A stretch of 64,000 nt of DNA from Fidelibacterota bacterium (GCA_020354025.1 CP070638.1:62001-126000), one strand, 5' to 3'. Counted from the first letter of the stretch, positions 9,298-20,672 are shown. The notes: generated by a model not told the origin, from the sequence alone. Numbers and translations: made by a program.

Positions 9298-9618
9298 ATG
9301 AAATCCCTGTTTAGAAACCGTCTGTTTCAGTTAATAGCTGTTTTCACCGGTGTGATGGTAACCTCAGCATTGGGTCAAGAGGAAGCGGCTGGAGCTTCCA
9401 AGGACCTGGCCCTCCTGGGCGCGGCCATAGCCGCTGGCATGGTAGTCATCGGCGCCGCTCTGGGTATCGGCCGGTTTGCCACCGCAGCCGCTGAGAGTAC
9501 GGCCCGCCAGCCGGAAGCCGCCGCTGACATCCGCACGGCCATCAATCTGCCCCTGTTCCTGCTAGAAGGGGTGGCCATCATCGCGGAAGTGGTCCTGCTG
9601 CTCATTGTTCTACTGTAG
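9298..9618 (+). CDS. atpE: ATP synthase F0 subunit c
   Basis: A c-ring proteolipid of 106 residues. Two long hydrophobic helices flank the polar loop 'ARQPEA'; the ion-carrying glutamate is in 'LFLLEGVAIIAE'. The residue after it is Gly rather than Ser/Thr, so the Na+-type signature is absent and proton coupling is likely (inference). An upstream in-frame ATG at 9244 would add 18 polar residues; the ATG at 9298 is preferred because GAGAGGAAAA precedes it and it opens with a basic, signal-like N-terminus ending in 'SALG'. A short hairpin CCAGG/CCTGG follows the stop at about 9628-9644. Confidence 0.93.
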   Translation: MKSLFRNRLFQLIAVFTGVMVTSALGQEEAAGASKDLALLGAAIAAGMVVIGAALGIGRFATAAAESTARQPEAAADIRTAINLPLFLLEGVAIIAEVVLLLIVLL

Positions 9619-9669
9619 GTGGCTTCCCCAGGCATCATACCTGGCAAGCATTCATAAGGAGCAAGGCGT

Positions 9670-10164
9670 ATGGAGCAGTTGGTAAATCCTTACCCGGGAT
9701 TACTTATCTGGACCTGGATCACCTTCTTTGTAGTGCTGGCGATCCTGGCCTGGAAGGCTTGGCGGCCGATGATTAATGCGCTGGAGAAACGGGAGGCGGG
9801 TATCCGCGGCGCATTGGAAGCTGCCGAGAAAGCCCGACAGGAATCGGAGGAGCTAACCACGAAGGTGGAAGAAGAGATCCGATTGAGCCGCTACGAAGCT
9901 CAGCAGATCATCAGCGAAGCCCGCACCGTTGCCGAGAAGATCCACGGGGAGCTGGAGGGAGCGGCCAAAAAGAAGGCCGATGAGCTGGTTGACAAAGCCC
10001 GGGAGCAGATCGAGGCCGAGCGGGAGCGGACCCTGCGTGAGATCAGGACCACGGTGGTGGACCTTTCGCTGTCCCTGGCCGGCAAGGTAATTGAACGCAA
10101 TCTCACCACCGAAGATAACAAGAAGCTGGTAGAGAAGAGTCTCCGTCAGATCGGAAAAGCTTGA
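9670..10164 (+). CDS. atpF: ATP synthase F0 subunit b
   Basis: A 164-residue peripheral stalk subunit with one N-terminal membrane helix (about residues 12-30) followed by a long charged coiled coil rich in Ala, Glu, Lys and Arg. The 'LEKREAGIRGALEAAEKAR' heptad start is typical. The ATG is preceded by AAGGAGCAAGGCGT. Its TGA stop overlaps the atpH start (TGATG), showing coupling to the delta subunit that binds its C-terminus. Confidence 0.95.
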   Translation: MEQLVNPYPGLLIWTWITFFVVLAILAWKAWRPMINALEKREAGIRGALEAAEKARQESEELTTKVEEEIRLSRYEAQQIISEARTVAEKIHGELEGAAKKKADELVDKAREQIEAERERTLREIRTTVVDLSLSLAGKVIERNLTTEDNKKLVEKSLRQIGKA

Positions 10165-10697
10165 TGGCGACTGGTGCTAAAGCTCGGCACTTTGCCAGGG
10201 CCGTCTTCAGCGTGGCTGCCAAGCTGGGAGAAGTGGATGACTTCCTGGACCGCTTTGAGTTGTTGTCTCTGACCTTCCGGGAAAACAAAGCTTTCCGTCA
10301 TTTATTGATTACTCACCGAATACCGATTGAGCGAAAGATGGAAGTCCTTCACAGCGCATTTGGTAAAGCGCTTACCAATCTGGAGCTCGAGGTATTGCGT
10401 CTGTTACTAGTTCAGAACATGGGTCTACAGCTTCCCGCTGTGACCAGGTACCTGGTCCAGGAAGCCCGGGCGAAGGATGCCCGGCTGGAGCTTACGGTCT
10501 ACTCTCCCCAACCGCTCGCGGTGCAAGAGCTGAAAAGCCTGACTGACCGGGTCCAGGCCGACCTCGGGCGGTCGTTGCGGGTCATGGACATTACGGATCC
10601 GGGTCTGCTGGGCGGCATCAAGCTACGCCTGGGGAATGCCCTGGTTGATGGCACCGTGGCCCGTCGACTGGAGCTGCTACGGGAGGAGCTGGTCTAG
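10164..10697 (+). CDS. atpH: ATP synthase F1 subunit delta
   Basis: A 177-residue subunit linking the F1 head to the b stalk. The N-terminal helical domain begins 'ARHFARAVFSVA' and the C-terminal part carries 'DITDPGLLGGIKLRLGNALVDGTVARRLELL', the conserved OSCP/delta signature. The ATG at 10164 shares its A with the atpF stop. A 144-base spacer of repeat-like AT-rich sequence separates it from atpA. Confidence 0.94.
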   Translation: MATGAKARHFARAVFSVAAKLGEVDDFLDRFELLSLTFRENKAFRHLLITHRIPIERKMEVLHSAFGKALTNLELEVLRLLLVQNMGLQLPAVTRYLVQEARAKDARLELTVYSPQPLAVQELKSLTDRVQADLGRSLRVMDITDPGLLGGIKLRLGNALVDGTVARRLELLREELV

Positions 10698-10841
10698 GCC
10701 GGGGAATAGAGATTGAAAATTGTCGATCGAATATTGAAGAGGTTCAGCAGGAAATTGGCAATAGCAAGGCGTTAACAATTAATGACTAACAACTAAGAAT
10801 TAATCACTGATAGGCGAATATTCTGCGGAGCATATCGAGTT

Positions 10842-12374
10842 ATGGCTGAAAAATTTGATACAGATAAAATCACCAAACTCCTGAAGGAGCAGCTGGACGC
10901 CTTTAAGGTGGATCTGGACGTGGCCGAGGTGGGTGAAGTGATCATGGTGGGTGATGGCGTTGCCCGGGTCCACGGGCTGGACAACGTGATGGCCTCAGAG
11001 TTGGTGGAGTTCCCCCACGGCGTGTTTGGCATGGCGCTAAACCTGGAGGAGGACAACGTGGGACTGGTTCTCTTTGGCGAGAGCCAGCTGGTGAGTGAGG
11101 GAGACCTAGCCCGGCGCACGGGCCGGGTGGTGGAGATCGGCGTTGGCAAGTCGATGCTGGGTCGGGTGGTGAGCCCCTTGGGTCAACCCATTGACGGCCG
11201 GGGGGATATCGAGCCGGAGGAGTCAATGCACATCGAGCGCAAGGCACCGGATGTCATCTCCCGGCTGCCGGTGAAAGAGCCCTTGCAGACGGGTCTTAAA
11301 GCTATCGACAGCATGACCCCCATCGGCCGTGGTCAGCGGGAGCTTATAATCGGGGACCGTCAGACTGGCAAAACGGCCATTGCTCTGGATGCTATAATCA
11401 ACCAGAAGGCCACCCACGACACGGACTCGCCGGTCTACTGCATTTACGTAGCTATCGGACAGAAGGCTTCCACGGTGGCCACCGCCGTTGCCGAGCTGGA
11501 GAAAGCGGGTGCCATGGACTATACGGTGGTGGTGGCGGCCAATGCATCCGAGCCCGCCCCCTTGCAGTTTATCGCGCCCTATGCCGGAGCTACCATCGGC
11601 GAATATTTCCGTGACCAGGGCATGCATGCCCTGGCGATCTATGACGACCTCAGCAAGCACGCCGTGGCCTACCGACAGATGTCGCTTCTACTGCGGCGGC
11701 CGCCGGGCCGGGAAGCCTACCCCGGGGATATCTTTTACCTGCACAGCCGCTTGCTGGAACGGGCTGCAAAACTAAACGACGACAACGGTGGCGGCTCACT
11801 TACCGCCCTGCCCATTATTGAAACCCAGGCCGGTGACGTCTCCGCCTATATCCCCACTAACGTGATCTCCATCACCGATGGCCAGATCTTCCTGGAGACC
11901 GGTTTGTTCAATGCGGGCATCCGTCCTGCCATTAACCCAGGGATCTCCGTGTCCCGCGTGGGGGGAAATGCCCAGATCAGGGCTATGCGGAAGGTAGCCG
12001 GAACCTTGCGCCTAGAGCTGGCCCAGTTCCGGGAGTTAGAGGCCTTCGCCAAGTTCGGCTCGGACCTGGACAAGGCCACCCTGCAGCAGATTACCCGGGG
12101 CGAGCGGCTGCGGGAGATACTGAAACAGGACCAGTTCCAGCCGATGCCGGTAGAGGAGCAGGTGGCGGTCATCTTCGCCGCCACCAAGGGGTACCTGGAT
12201 GAGCTACCCCTGGAACGGACGCGCGCCTTCGAGACTGAGTACCTGGAATACCTGCGGGTCAATGCCCATAAGCACCTGGAAGCCATCCAGGATACCGGTG
12301 AGCTGAGCGACGAGGCTGAGCAGGGTCTGGTCGCTGCTGCAGATGAATTCGTGAAGACCTTCGCCGCCAGATAG
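10842..12374 (+). CDS. atpA: ATP synthase F1 subunit alpha
   Basis: A 510-residue non-catalytic nucleotide-binding subunit of full family length. The P-loop GDRQTGKT is at about residues 171-178 and the signature '[17 protein letters not shown]' follows near 365-385. It forms the alternating alpha3beta3 hexamer with the beta subunit encoded at 13317. Confidence 0.97.
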   Translation: MAEKFDTDKITKLLKEQLDAFKVDLDVAEVGEVIMVGDGVARVHGLDNVMASELVEFPHGVFGMALNLEEDNVGLVLFGESQLVSEGDLARRTGRVVEIGVGKSMLGRVVSPLGQPIDGRGDIEPEESMHIERKAPDVISRLPVKEPLQTGLKAIDSMTPIGRGQRELIIGDRQTGKTAIALDAIINQKATHDTDSPVYCIYVAIGQKASTVATAVAELEKAGAMDYTVVVAANASEPAPLQFIAPYAGATIGEYFRDQGMHALAIYDDLSKHAVAYRQMSLLLRRPPGREAYPGDIFYLHSRLLERAAKLNDDNGGGSLTALPIIETQAGDVSAYIPTNVISITDGQIFLETGLFNAGIRPAINPGISVSRVGGNAQIRAMRKVAGTLRLELAQFRELEAFAKFGSDLDKATLQQITRGERLREILKQDQFQPMPVEEQVAVIFAATKGYLDELPLERTRAFETEYLEYLRVNAHKHLEAIQDTGELSDEAEQGLVAAADEFVKTFAAR

Positions 12375-12384
12375 GAGTGTTCCT

Positions 12385-13251
12385 GTGGCCAGCCTGAAGG
12401 ACATCCGCCGCCGGATCAACTCCGTCCAGAGCATTCAGCAGGTGACGAAGGCCATGAAAATGGTGGCTGCCGCCAAATTACGGCGGGCTCAGATGAATAT
12501 GTTGCAGGCCCGGCCGTACGCCAACCGCATTCGGAACGTACTTTATACGCTCCTTCCTCAGATCGAGCGGCAGCTTCTCCCCGTACTGCACGTACGGGAA
12601 AATATCCAGCGCAGCTTGGTGGTAGTTGTAACCTCTGATCGGGGTATGGCCGGCAGCTTCAACACCAACCTGATGAAAGCAGCTCAGAAAAAAATCGACG
12701 AGCTCGGCCGGGACAAGGCTGACCTGGTCTGCATCGGCAGGAAGGGGCGCGACCACTTCGCTAGCCGGGGATACAACGTGGTGGCTGATTATGTGGACTT
12801 CTGGTCCGAGCTGGCCTTCGACCATGCCATGACCTTCGGCAGAGAGGTAACCTCCCGATATGTTAACAGATCGGTGGATCAGGTGTTGGTCTTCTTCAAC
12901 CAGTTCAAGAACGTCATCGTGCAGGAGCTCCGGGAAGAACGTCTGCTTCCGCTGGTAGTGGAGGAGGGCGAGGAGATCGAAACCGGCCAGGTCCTGTTCG
13001 AACCGTCTATGGTGAAGGTGGTGGACAGCCTGGTACCCCGTCACCTGGACATCCAGGTGTGGCGCTACCTGTTGGAGTCGTATGCCTCGGAACAGGCGGC
13101 CCGGATGACGGCCATGGACAACGCTACGCAGAACGCCGAGGAGGTGATCGAGCGGCTGCAGCTGGAGTTCAATAAGGCCCGCCAAGCCAGCATCACCAAG
13201 GAAATTCTCGATATTGTAGGCGGCGCGGAGGCGCTGGTGGTGGAAGCCTAG
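12385..13251 (+). CDS. atpG: ATP synthase F1 subunit gamma
   Basis: A 288-residue central rotor shaft. The N-terminal helix 'LKDIRRRINSVQSIQQVTKAMKMVAAAKLRRA' and the C-terminal helix 'ASEQAARMTAMDNATQNAEE' are both conserved. The start codon is GTG at 12385, ten bases after atpA, with AGGAGTG upstream. Confidence 0.96.
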   Translation: MASLKDIRRRINSVQSIQQVTKAMKMVAAAKLRRAQMNMLQARPYANRIRNVLYTLLPQIERQLLPVLHVRENIQRSLVVVVTSDRGMAGSFNTNLMKAAQKKIDELGRDKADLVCIGRKGRDHFASRGYNVVADYVDFWSELAFDHAMTFGREVTSRYVNRSVDQVLVFFNQFKNVIVQELREERLLPLVVEEGEEIETGQVLFEPSMVKVVDSLVPRHLDIQVWRYLLESYASEQAARMTAMDNATQNAEEVIERLQLEFNKARQASITKEILDIVGGAEALVVEA

Positions 13252-13307
13252 AATTGAATATCGATCTATAGAGAATTGTCGATTGTGAACTTAGAGGTAA
13301 CCGCTAA

Positions 13308-14711
<1,404 letters not shown>

Positions 14712-14728
14712 TGAAGTGACAATTCCCA

Positions 14729-15133
14729 ATGCCCCGATCATTTCAACTCGAAATCATTACTCCCACCCGGGTCCTTGACCTGGGGCCGGTGAACTACCTG
14801 CGGGCGCCCTCCCTGGATGGGCTGTTCGGGATTATGGCCAGGCATACCCGAGCCATGATCAGCCTGGAGGTAGGGGAGGTCAAGGTTGTGAAAGAGGGCA
14901 AGCCACAGTATTATGCCACCAACGGCGGTTACGCCGACATCCACGGCAACAGCGTGCAGCTGCTGGTGGAAACGGCCGAAGAAGCTGGCGAGATCGATGT
15001 TGAGCGGGCTAAAAGTGCCGCCGAGCGGGCCCGGGGGCGAATCCGTAGCCGTGAGACCGGCATCGACGAAGCACGGGCCGAGATCGCTTTGAAGCGGGCG
15101 CTGAACCGCTTGGGAATAGCTGGGAGAAGGTAG
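14729..15133 (+). CDS. atpC: ATP synthase F1 subunit epsilon
   Basis: A 134-residue subunit with an N-terminal beta-sandwich ('FQLEIITPTRVLDLGPVNYLRAPSLDGLFGIMARH') and a C-terminal helical hairpin ('AAERARGRIRS...RAEIALKRALNRLG'). It couples the rotor to the c-ring and can inhibit ATP hydrolysis. It is the last gene of the operon and is followed by an inverted repeat and a terminator. Confidence 0.93.
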   Translation: MPRSFQLEIITPTRVLDLGPVNYLRAPSLDGLFGIMARHTRAMISLEVGEVKVVKEGKPQYYATNGGYADIHGNSVQLLVETAEEAGEIDVERAKSAAERARGRIRSRETGIDEARAEIALKRALNRLGIAGRR

Positions 15134-15151
15134 CGATCAGAGCACCAAGCC

Positions 15152-15223
15152 GTGTCGCCCTTCGTGAGCCTCAGGGTGAAAAAATCTTGTCCTACTGAGG
15201 CTCTCGAAGCGTGAATAAGACAC
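15152..15223. repeat. REP-like inverted repeat
   Basis: CTTCGTGAGCCTCAG (15160-15174) is complementary with one mismatch to CTGAGGCTCTCGAAG (15195-15209), and an outer GTGTC/GACAC pair closes the structure at 15152-15223. The words 'TCGAAG' and 'CTCAGGGTGAA' resemble the dispersed CTTCGACAAGCTCAGGGTGAA-type palindromes found between genes in many bacteria. A related half is seen at 30127-30147. It lies in the 3' region of the ATP synthase operon. Confidence 0.6.
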
Positions 15224-15284
15224 GAGGATGAAGCGAGGGCAATCCTGAAAACCGTCAACCAAGCCTGTATGACTTTGAGCCAAT

Positions 15285-15308
15285 GCCCCGTAAATTCGCG
15301 GGGCTTTT
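15285..15308 (+). terminator. rho-independent terminator after the atp operon
   Basis: GCCCCG (15285-15290) pairs with CGGGGC (15299-15304) around an 8-base loop and is followed at once by TTTT and an AT-rich stretch. It ends 17 bases before aspS, so it should close the ATP synthase transcript. Confidence 0.75.
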
Positions 15309-15325
15309 AATTACTGGATTGTTAC

Positions 15326-17107
15326 ATGCACCTTAAACGCACGCATACCTGCGGCCAGCTGCGCAAGGGCGACGCCGGCGAGGAGGTGATCCTCAACGGC
15401 TGGATCAACTCGCGGCGGGACCACGGCGGGCTGATCTTCGTCGACCTGCGCGATCGCTACGGCAAGACCCAGGTGGTCTTCGACGGGGAGCAGACGCCGG
15501 AAGACTTCAACACCGCCAAGAAACTGGGCATGGAGGATGTTATTGCTGTACGGGGGGAGGTGGTACTCCGACCGGCGGATAGTCTCAATCCTGCTATGCC
15601 CACCGGCGAGATCGACGTGCAGTGCCTGGAGCTGGCGGTTCTCAACGAGGCCGAGCCGCTGCCGTTTCTGGTAACCGACCGGGACAGCGCCCTAGAGGAG
15701 CAGCGTCTCACCTACCGCTACTTGGAGCTGCGCACCGGGGAGCTGCAGGACAACCTGCTAACCCGCAGCCGTATCTACCAGATCGTGCGGGGCTACTTCG
15801 TTGAGCACGACTTCGTGGAGGTGGAGACTCCTTTCCTGATGAAGTCCACGCCGGAAGGGGCCCGGGATTACCTAGTGCCCAGCCGCCTGCATCACGGACG
15901 CTTCTATGCCCTGCCCCAGTCGCCCCAGACCTACAAGCAGCTGCTGATGATCGCGGGCCTGGACCGTTACTTCCAGATCGTCAAGTGTTTCCGCGATGAG
16001 GACTTACGGGCCGACCGCCAACCCGAGTTCACCCAGATCGACGTGGAAATGTCTTTCATTGACGAGCAGGACGTCTATACCGTAGTTGAGGGGCTTATCC
16101 GCCGACTCTATCAGGAGCTGCAGGACATCAAGCTGCCAGACCCGTTTCCCCGGCTGACTTACCGGGAGGCTATGGAGCGCTACGGCACTGATAAGCCCGA
16201 CCTGCGCTACGATTTGGAGCTACAGGACTTTACATCCTACGTGGAGTCGTCAGATTTCAGCACCTTCAAGGGTGTGTTGAAGGAGGGTGGCATCGTACGG
16301 GCCGTGGTAGCGCCGGGCTGCGCTGGCTATAGCCGCAAGGACACCGATGCCCTGACCAACCTAGTGACTGAATACCACCAGGCCAAGGGACTGGCCTGGA
16401 TGAAGGTGGGTACCAACGGGCTGGAGGGGGGCGTTGCCAAGTTCTTCCCCGGTGAGTTGCAGCAGCAAATCGTCACCGGGCTGGCTGCAAAGGAAGGTGA
16501 TCTACTGCTTATGATCGGCGACAAGGAGGAGGTGGCCCTGCCGGCTCTGGGGGCCCTGCGGGAGGAGCTCGCCCGCCGGGAGAATCTCATCAAAGAAGAC
16601 GAGGTACGCCCTGTATGGATCGTGGGCTTTCCCCTGGTAGAATTCGACGAGGAGGCGGGTCGCTGGCTGGCGGTACATCACCCCTTCACTGCCCCGCACC
16701 CCGACGATGAATCCTTGCTGGAGACCGATCCAGGCCGGATTCGCAGCCGGGGCTACGACCTGGTGATCAACGGCTGGGAAATCGCCGGGGGATCCATCCG
16801 TAACCACGACACCGGAAGCCAGGAGCGGGTATTCAAGCTGCTGGGAATCTCTCCTGAGGAGGCGGAGGAGAAGTTCGGCTTCCTGCTGAAGGCTCTGCTC
16901 TACGGCGCGCCGCCGCACGGGGGCATCGCCTTCGGCTTTGACCGGCTGGTGATGGTCCTGGTGGGTGCAACGCAAATCAGGGACGTCATCGCCTTTCCCA
17001 AGACCACCAGCGCCCTGTCACTCATGGACGGAGCCCCGGCCCAGGTCACTGACAGGCAGCTGAAGGAGCTGGGGCTATCGCTTAGGGGGAAAAGGAAATA
17101 CGAGTAA
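15326..17107 (+). CDS. aspS: aspartyl-tRNA synthetase
   Basis: A 593-residue class II synthetase with the bacterial architecture: N-terminal OB-fold anticodon-binding domain (about 1-110), class II core, a GAD insertion near residues 285-415, and motif 3 in 'GIAFGFDRLVMVL'. Motif 2 is in 'FQIVKCFRDEDLRADRQPEFTQID'. It charges tRNA-Asp; whether it is strictly discriminating cannot be told from the residues I checked, although tRNA-Asn also occurs in this window. Confidence 0.96.
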   Translation: MHLKRTHTCGQLRKGDAGEEVILNGWINSRRDHGGLIFVDLRDRYGKTQVVFDGEQTPEDFNTAKKLGMEDVIAVRGEVVLRPADSLNPAMPTGEIDVQCLELAVLNEAEPLPFLVTDRDSALEEQRLTYRYLELRTGELQDNLLTRSRIYQIVRGYFVEHDFVEVETPFLMKSTPEGARDYLVPSRLHHGRFYALPQSPQTYKQLLMIAGLDRYFQIVKCFRDEDLRADRQPEFTQIDVEMSFIDEQDVYTVVEGLIRRLYQELQDIKLPDPFPRLTYREAMERYGTDKPDLRYDLELQDFTSYVESSDFSTFKGVLKEGGIVRAVVAPGCAGYSRKDTDALTNLVTEYHQAKGLAWMKVGTNGLEGGVAKFFPGELQQQIVTGLAAKEGDLLLMIGDKEEVALPALGALREELARRENLIKEDEVRPVWIVGFPLVEFDEEAGRWLAVHHPFTAPHPDDESLLETDPGRIRSRGYDLVINGWEIAGGSIRNHDTGSQERVFKLLGISPEEAEEKFGFLLKALLYGAPPHGGIAFGFDRLVMVLVGATQIRDVIAFPKTTSALSLMDGAPAQVTDRQLKELGLSLRGKRKYE

Positions 17108-17165
17108 CCAGAGATCTGCGACCGGCGATCAGTTGCCGGTGGCTGGCGATGCTGGAGCTGCTTAT

Positions 17166-18593
17166 CTAAGAGCGGAGAGACGCGGCCTCTTCCACTGCCG
17201 GTTCCGGGATTTGGACCGGTACTTCCACCTGCCGCGGCTGCTCCGCCCGGCGCAGGGCCGAGCGCAGCCACAACACCCCCACCACCATTGAGACCAACCC
17301 GCCGCTGATCATGGCAAACCAGACCCACTCCACCGGCTTGTGCAGGGAGTAGCTGAACAGGGCGGCCAGGGGCGCTCCTATCGCCATCACCCGCAGGAAG
17401 GACAGCACCATGAACGGCAGTCCCTTGCCCATAGCCTGCATCACCCGGCCGCTAATCATGCCAATAGGAGCCAAGGGAAAGATAATGACTATGATCCGCA
17501 GGTAGCTAGTCCCGTAGGCCAGGATTTCCTCGTTGGGCTTGAAGATCTGCATGATCATAGGTGCCAGCGGGTAAATCAGTACGATAGACACCAGGCCAAT
17601 CATGATACAGCGTAGAATGGTATAACGGATGATTTCCCGCAGTTTGCCAAGCTCACCCGCACCGAAGAACATCCCCGCCAGGGTCACCAGACCGGTGGCA
17701 ATAGCTATGATGGGCATGAAATAGATCATTTCTACCCGGCCGGCGATCTGATAGGCCGCCACCGCATATTGTGAATAGCTGCTGAGGATCTTGTTATAAG
17801 CAGCCTGTCCCAGGGACATAAATACGAACGACAGGGAAGCCGGAAGCCCGATCCTGAAAATCCCCAAGAGGATTGCTGTCCTGAATCGGAAGTAGCGCAA
17901 ACGGAAGCGGACGAAGGTGATACGGCGCAGGAAAATCAGGTACACGAAAACAAGGCAGACAATCACCTGGCTGACCACTGTGGCGAATGCCGCGCCACGA
18001 ACTCCCAGGCCAAGGCCGAAAATGAACACCGGATCAAGGATGATGTTCAGCACCATACCGCCACCCATGATTATCATAGGCCGCATGGTATCGCCCTCAC
18101 CCGCCAGAATACCCCGGAAAAACGCCGATAGTATAGAAAACGCCATCCCCCAGCAGATTACCTGGAAATAAGACCATGCCAGAGTATTGACATCCCCAAC
18201 TGCTCCCAGAACTGCCAGAAGCTGCTGGCCCCACAAAAGACCGACAGCGACCATCGGTATACCGATTGCGAGACCAAGAGCGACGGCATGCTCGGCGGTA
18301 TTATCTGCGCGGGCGTGATCCCTGCCGCCAATAGCCTGGGCCATCACCGCCGTCACACCAGTGGATAAACCCATGGTGATTCCAAAAGCCATGAACACCA
18401 GCGGCATGTTGAACGCTAAGGCGGTCACTGCGTTCGGTCCTACCCAACCTACGAATATCATATCCACCACCGAATAGAAGGTATGGATAATCATACCGCC
18501 CAGGATTGGCAGGCTCAGCTGCCATAAGGCCTTTCGGGGATTTGCCAGAAAACCTGCTACTCGGGATTTATCCTGCCTGCTAGCCTTGTGCAT
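17166..18593 (-). CDS. MATE-family multidrug efflux transporter
   Basis: About 475 residues with twelve predicted transmembrane helices in two homologous halves. The N-terminal half carries 'LWQLSLPILGGMIIHTFYSVVDMIFVGWVGPNAVTALAFNMP', the classic MATE start with the acidic residue in helix 1. It should be an inner-membrane Na+ or H+ antiporter exporting cationic compounds. A longer reading frame reaches 18641, but the ATG at 18593 starts just before a basic stretch and is more likely. It converges with aspS and diverges from the FakA/FakB fusion gene. Confidence 0.92.
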   Translation of the reverse strand: MHKASRQDKSRVAGFLANPRKALWQLSLPILGGMIIHTFYSVVDMIFVGWVGPNAVTALAFNMPLVFMAFGITMGLSTGVTAVMAQAIGGRDHARADNTAEHAVALGLAIGIPMVAVGLLWGQQLLAVLGAVGDVNTLAWSYFQVICWGMAFSILSAFFRGILAGEGDTMRPMIIMGGGMVLNIILDPVFIFGLGLGVRGAAFATVVSQVIVCLVFVYLIFLRRITFVRFRLRYFRFRTAILLGIFRIGLPASLSFVFMSLGQAAYNKILSSYSQYAVAAYQIAGRVEMIYFMPIIAIATGLVTLAGMFFGAGELGKLREIIRYTILRCIMIGLVSIVLIYPLAPMIMQIFKPNEEILAYGTSYLRIIVIIFPLAPIGMISGRVMQAMGKGLPFMVLSFLRVMAIGAPLAALFSYSLHKPVEWVWFAMISGGLVSMVVGVLWLRSALRRAEQPRQVEVPVQIPEPAVEEAASLRS

Positions 18594-18809
18594 CGGGCCC
18601 GAACTTACATCGCAAACTTGCCGGTAGCAATCGACGGTCAACCGTCGGCGGTCAGCCTTTTTTAACTTGAAATTCCCAATTTTAAATCGTCAAACGCCCC
18701 CGGCCCCTAGCTATTCAGCGAAGCTTAGGGCAGATATCTAGGATCCAGAATCACATTGACTTCTGACCCCTTGCGTGTGTATCCTTAAACCTGATTAAAG
18801 CTCGCCTTC

Positions 18810-20672
18810 ATGACTCGTGGCAAAATCACCTATCTCGATGGAATCAGGCTACATCGGGCGCTGACAGCGGGAGTCCGCCAGTTGCTGTCGCGTCAGGGTC
18901 ACCTCAACCGGATTAACGTCTTCCCCATTCCAGACGGGGACACTGGTACCAACCTCAGCTTCACCCTTCTGTTTATCCTGGACAACACCAGCCGGCGGGT
19001 TCAGGTCCACGCCGGGCGCACCGCTGTGGCCATCGCCGATGCCGCCCTGGATGGTGCCCGGGGTTGCTCGGGGGTCATCCTGGCCCAGTTCTTTCAGGGA
19101 TTTTCGGATAGCTGCGCCGATCTGCACCAGCTGAACGTCCCGCAGTTCACCCAGGCTACCGAAACAGGCTACGAATATGCCTACCAAGCCCTGTCCGAGC
19201 CAGTAGATGGCACCATCCTGTCGGTCATTAAGGCTACTGTCGATGGCTTCAAGGAGCGAACCAGGGAAGGTGTCAACGATTTCATGCTGTTGTTGAAGGA
19301 GACGATGGGCCGGGCCGAAGAGGCCTTGCGCAGGACTCCCGAGCAACTGGAAATCTTGAGGAAGCGGGGGGTAGTGGACGCTGGCGGCCAGGGATTTGTT
19401 TACATCCTCAGAGGCATGCTCGATTTTGTTATGCGGGGATCACTGCGCAGTCGCTGGCGGCCGGAGAAAATACTACCTTCAGCAGAGCTACCCGAGCCGG
19501 TCCTGGCCCGACCTGCCGCCGGTACGGACCTGCGCTATTGTACCGAATGTCTGGTCCTTGGCCGCGACATCCCCCGAAATAAGCTGCGGGAGGCGATCAT
19601 GGGTCTGGGCGACAGCCTCATCCTGGGGGGATCGAAGGAGCGGGTACGGCTTCACATCCACACCAATGAGCCCCAGGCCGTCTTTGATACGGTGCGTACC
19701 TACGGCCAACTGACGGACGAGAAGGTGGATGACATGCAGCGGCAGACCGCGACAGCCAGGACAGCCAGGAAAGGGGTGGCAGTGGTAACAGATTCCACCG
19801 CCGACATACCTGTCGAACTTATCGAAGCCTACGATATACACGTAGTACCGCTAAAGTTGCACTTCGGGAACAAGGGCTATATAGATAAGGTCTCAATCAC
19901 ACCAGACGAGTTTTTCCAGGAGCTGGCCATCAATCCTCACCATCCCCACACCTCCCAGCCAACACCCGGCGATTTCTGGCGCACCTACCAGTTCCTGGCC
20001 AGTCACTACGACAGTATTGTTTCTCTGCACGTGTCGCGGGCGTTGAGCGGTACCCTCCAATCAGCGGAGAACGCGACCCGGCGCCTGCCGGACGCGCATA
20101 TCTCCGTGCTCGATTGTAATAATGCTACCGTGGGACTAGGGCTGATCGCCGTATCCGCGGCGAAAGTGGCGATGGAAGGCAAGAGTCACGAGGAGGTGCT
20201 ATCTGTGGCCCGAGCGGCCGTAAACCAGACGGTGTTCTACGCCGTTGTGAAGGACCTATCCTCGGTTGTGCGGGGTGGCCGGGTGCCCCCCGCATATAAG
20301 GTTATCGCGGATGTGTTGCGGGCTGTACTGGTGCTAAGCATGACCGCCAAGGGAAAAGTCAAGCTTGCCGGTGTGTTCTTCGGCCGCCGGGATACCACCC
20401 GGGGGTTGGCCAAATGGGTAGCCCGCCACATTGACCTGGACCAGACCTACGACGTCTTTATCAGCCACTCCCAGTCCTTTGAGGAAGCCCAACGGCTGGC
20501 TGGGCTTCTTCCTGAATTGGGTTTACGAATCAACCAGCTCCATATCACCGATACCGGGGCCGTCATCGGGGCTCATGCCGGCTCTGGCTCCCTGATCCTG
20601 GCTGTCCAGCCCGTCCGAATATCCCGGAAAGGTATCCCTCAGGGGGATCCCTTTGGTATCGGACTGGCATGA
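18810..20672 (+). CDS. fatty-acid kinase FakA-type domains fused to a DegV/FakB fatty-acid-binding domain
   Basis: A 620-residue fusion. Residues 10-200 are a DhaL/DAK2 kinase domain with the ATP/Mg motif 'INVFPIPDGDTGTN' (Asp42, Asp44) and 'GARGCSGVILAQ'. Residues 238-312 match the FakA middle domain, with 'CTEC' (Cys244, Cys247) and HIHT (His282, His284), residues that line up with the metal-binding Cys and His-x-His of FakA. Residues 322-615 are a DegV domain with 'VVTDSTADIP', 'TSQPTPGDF', 'SRALSGTLQSAE' and a 'GGRV' turn. In Firmicutes FakA and FakB are separate proteins that together phosphorylate a fatty acid to acyl-phosphate. The gene overlaps plsY, which uses acyl-phosphate, by four bases. 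Confidence 0.88.
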   Translation: MTRGKITYLDGIRLHRALTAGVRQLLSRQGHLNRINVFPIPDGDTGTNLSFTLLFILDNTSRRVQVHAGRTAVAIADAALDGARGCSGVILAQFFQGFSDSCADLHQLNVPQFTQATETGYEYAYQALSEPVDGTILSVIKATVDGFKERTREGVNDFMLLLKETMGRAEEALRRTPEQLEILRKRGVVDAGGQGFVYILRGMLDFVMRGSLRSRWRPEKILPSAELPEPVLARPAAGTDLRYCTECLVLGRDIPRNKLREAIMGLGDSLILGGSKERVRLHIHTNEPQAVFDTVRTYGQLTDEKVDDMQRQTATARTARKGVAVVTDSTADIPVELIEAYDIHVVPLKLHFGNKGYIDKVSITPDEFFQELAINPHHPHTSQPTPGDFWRTYQFLASHYDSIVSLHVSRALSGTLQSAENATRRLPDAHISVLDCNNATVGLGLIAVSAAKVAMEGKSHEEVLSVARAAVNQTVFYAVVKDLSSVVRGGRVPPAYKVIADVLRAVLVLSMTAKGKVKLAGVFFGRRDTTRGLAKWVARHIDLDQTYDVFISHSQSFEEAQRLAGLLPELGLRINQLHITDTGAVIGAHAGSGSLILAVQPVRISRKGIPQGDPFGIGLA

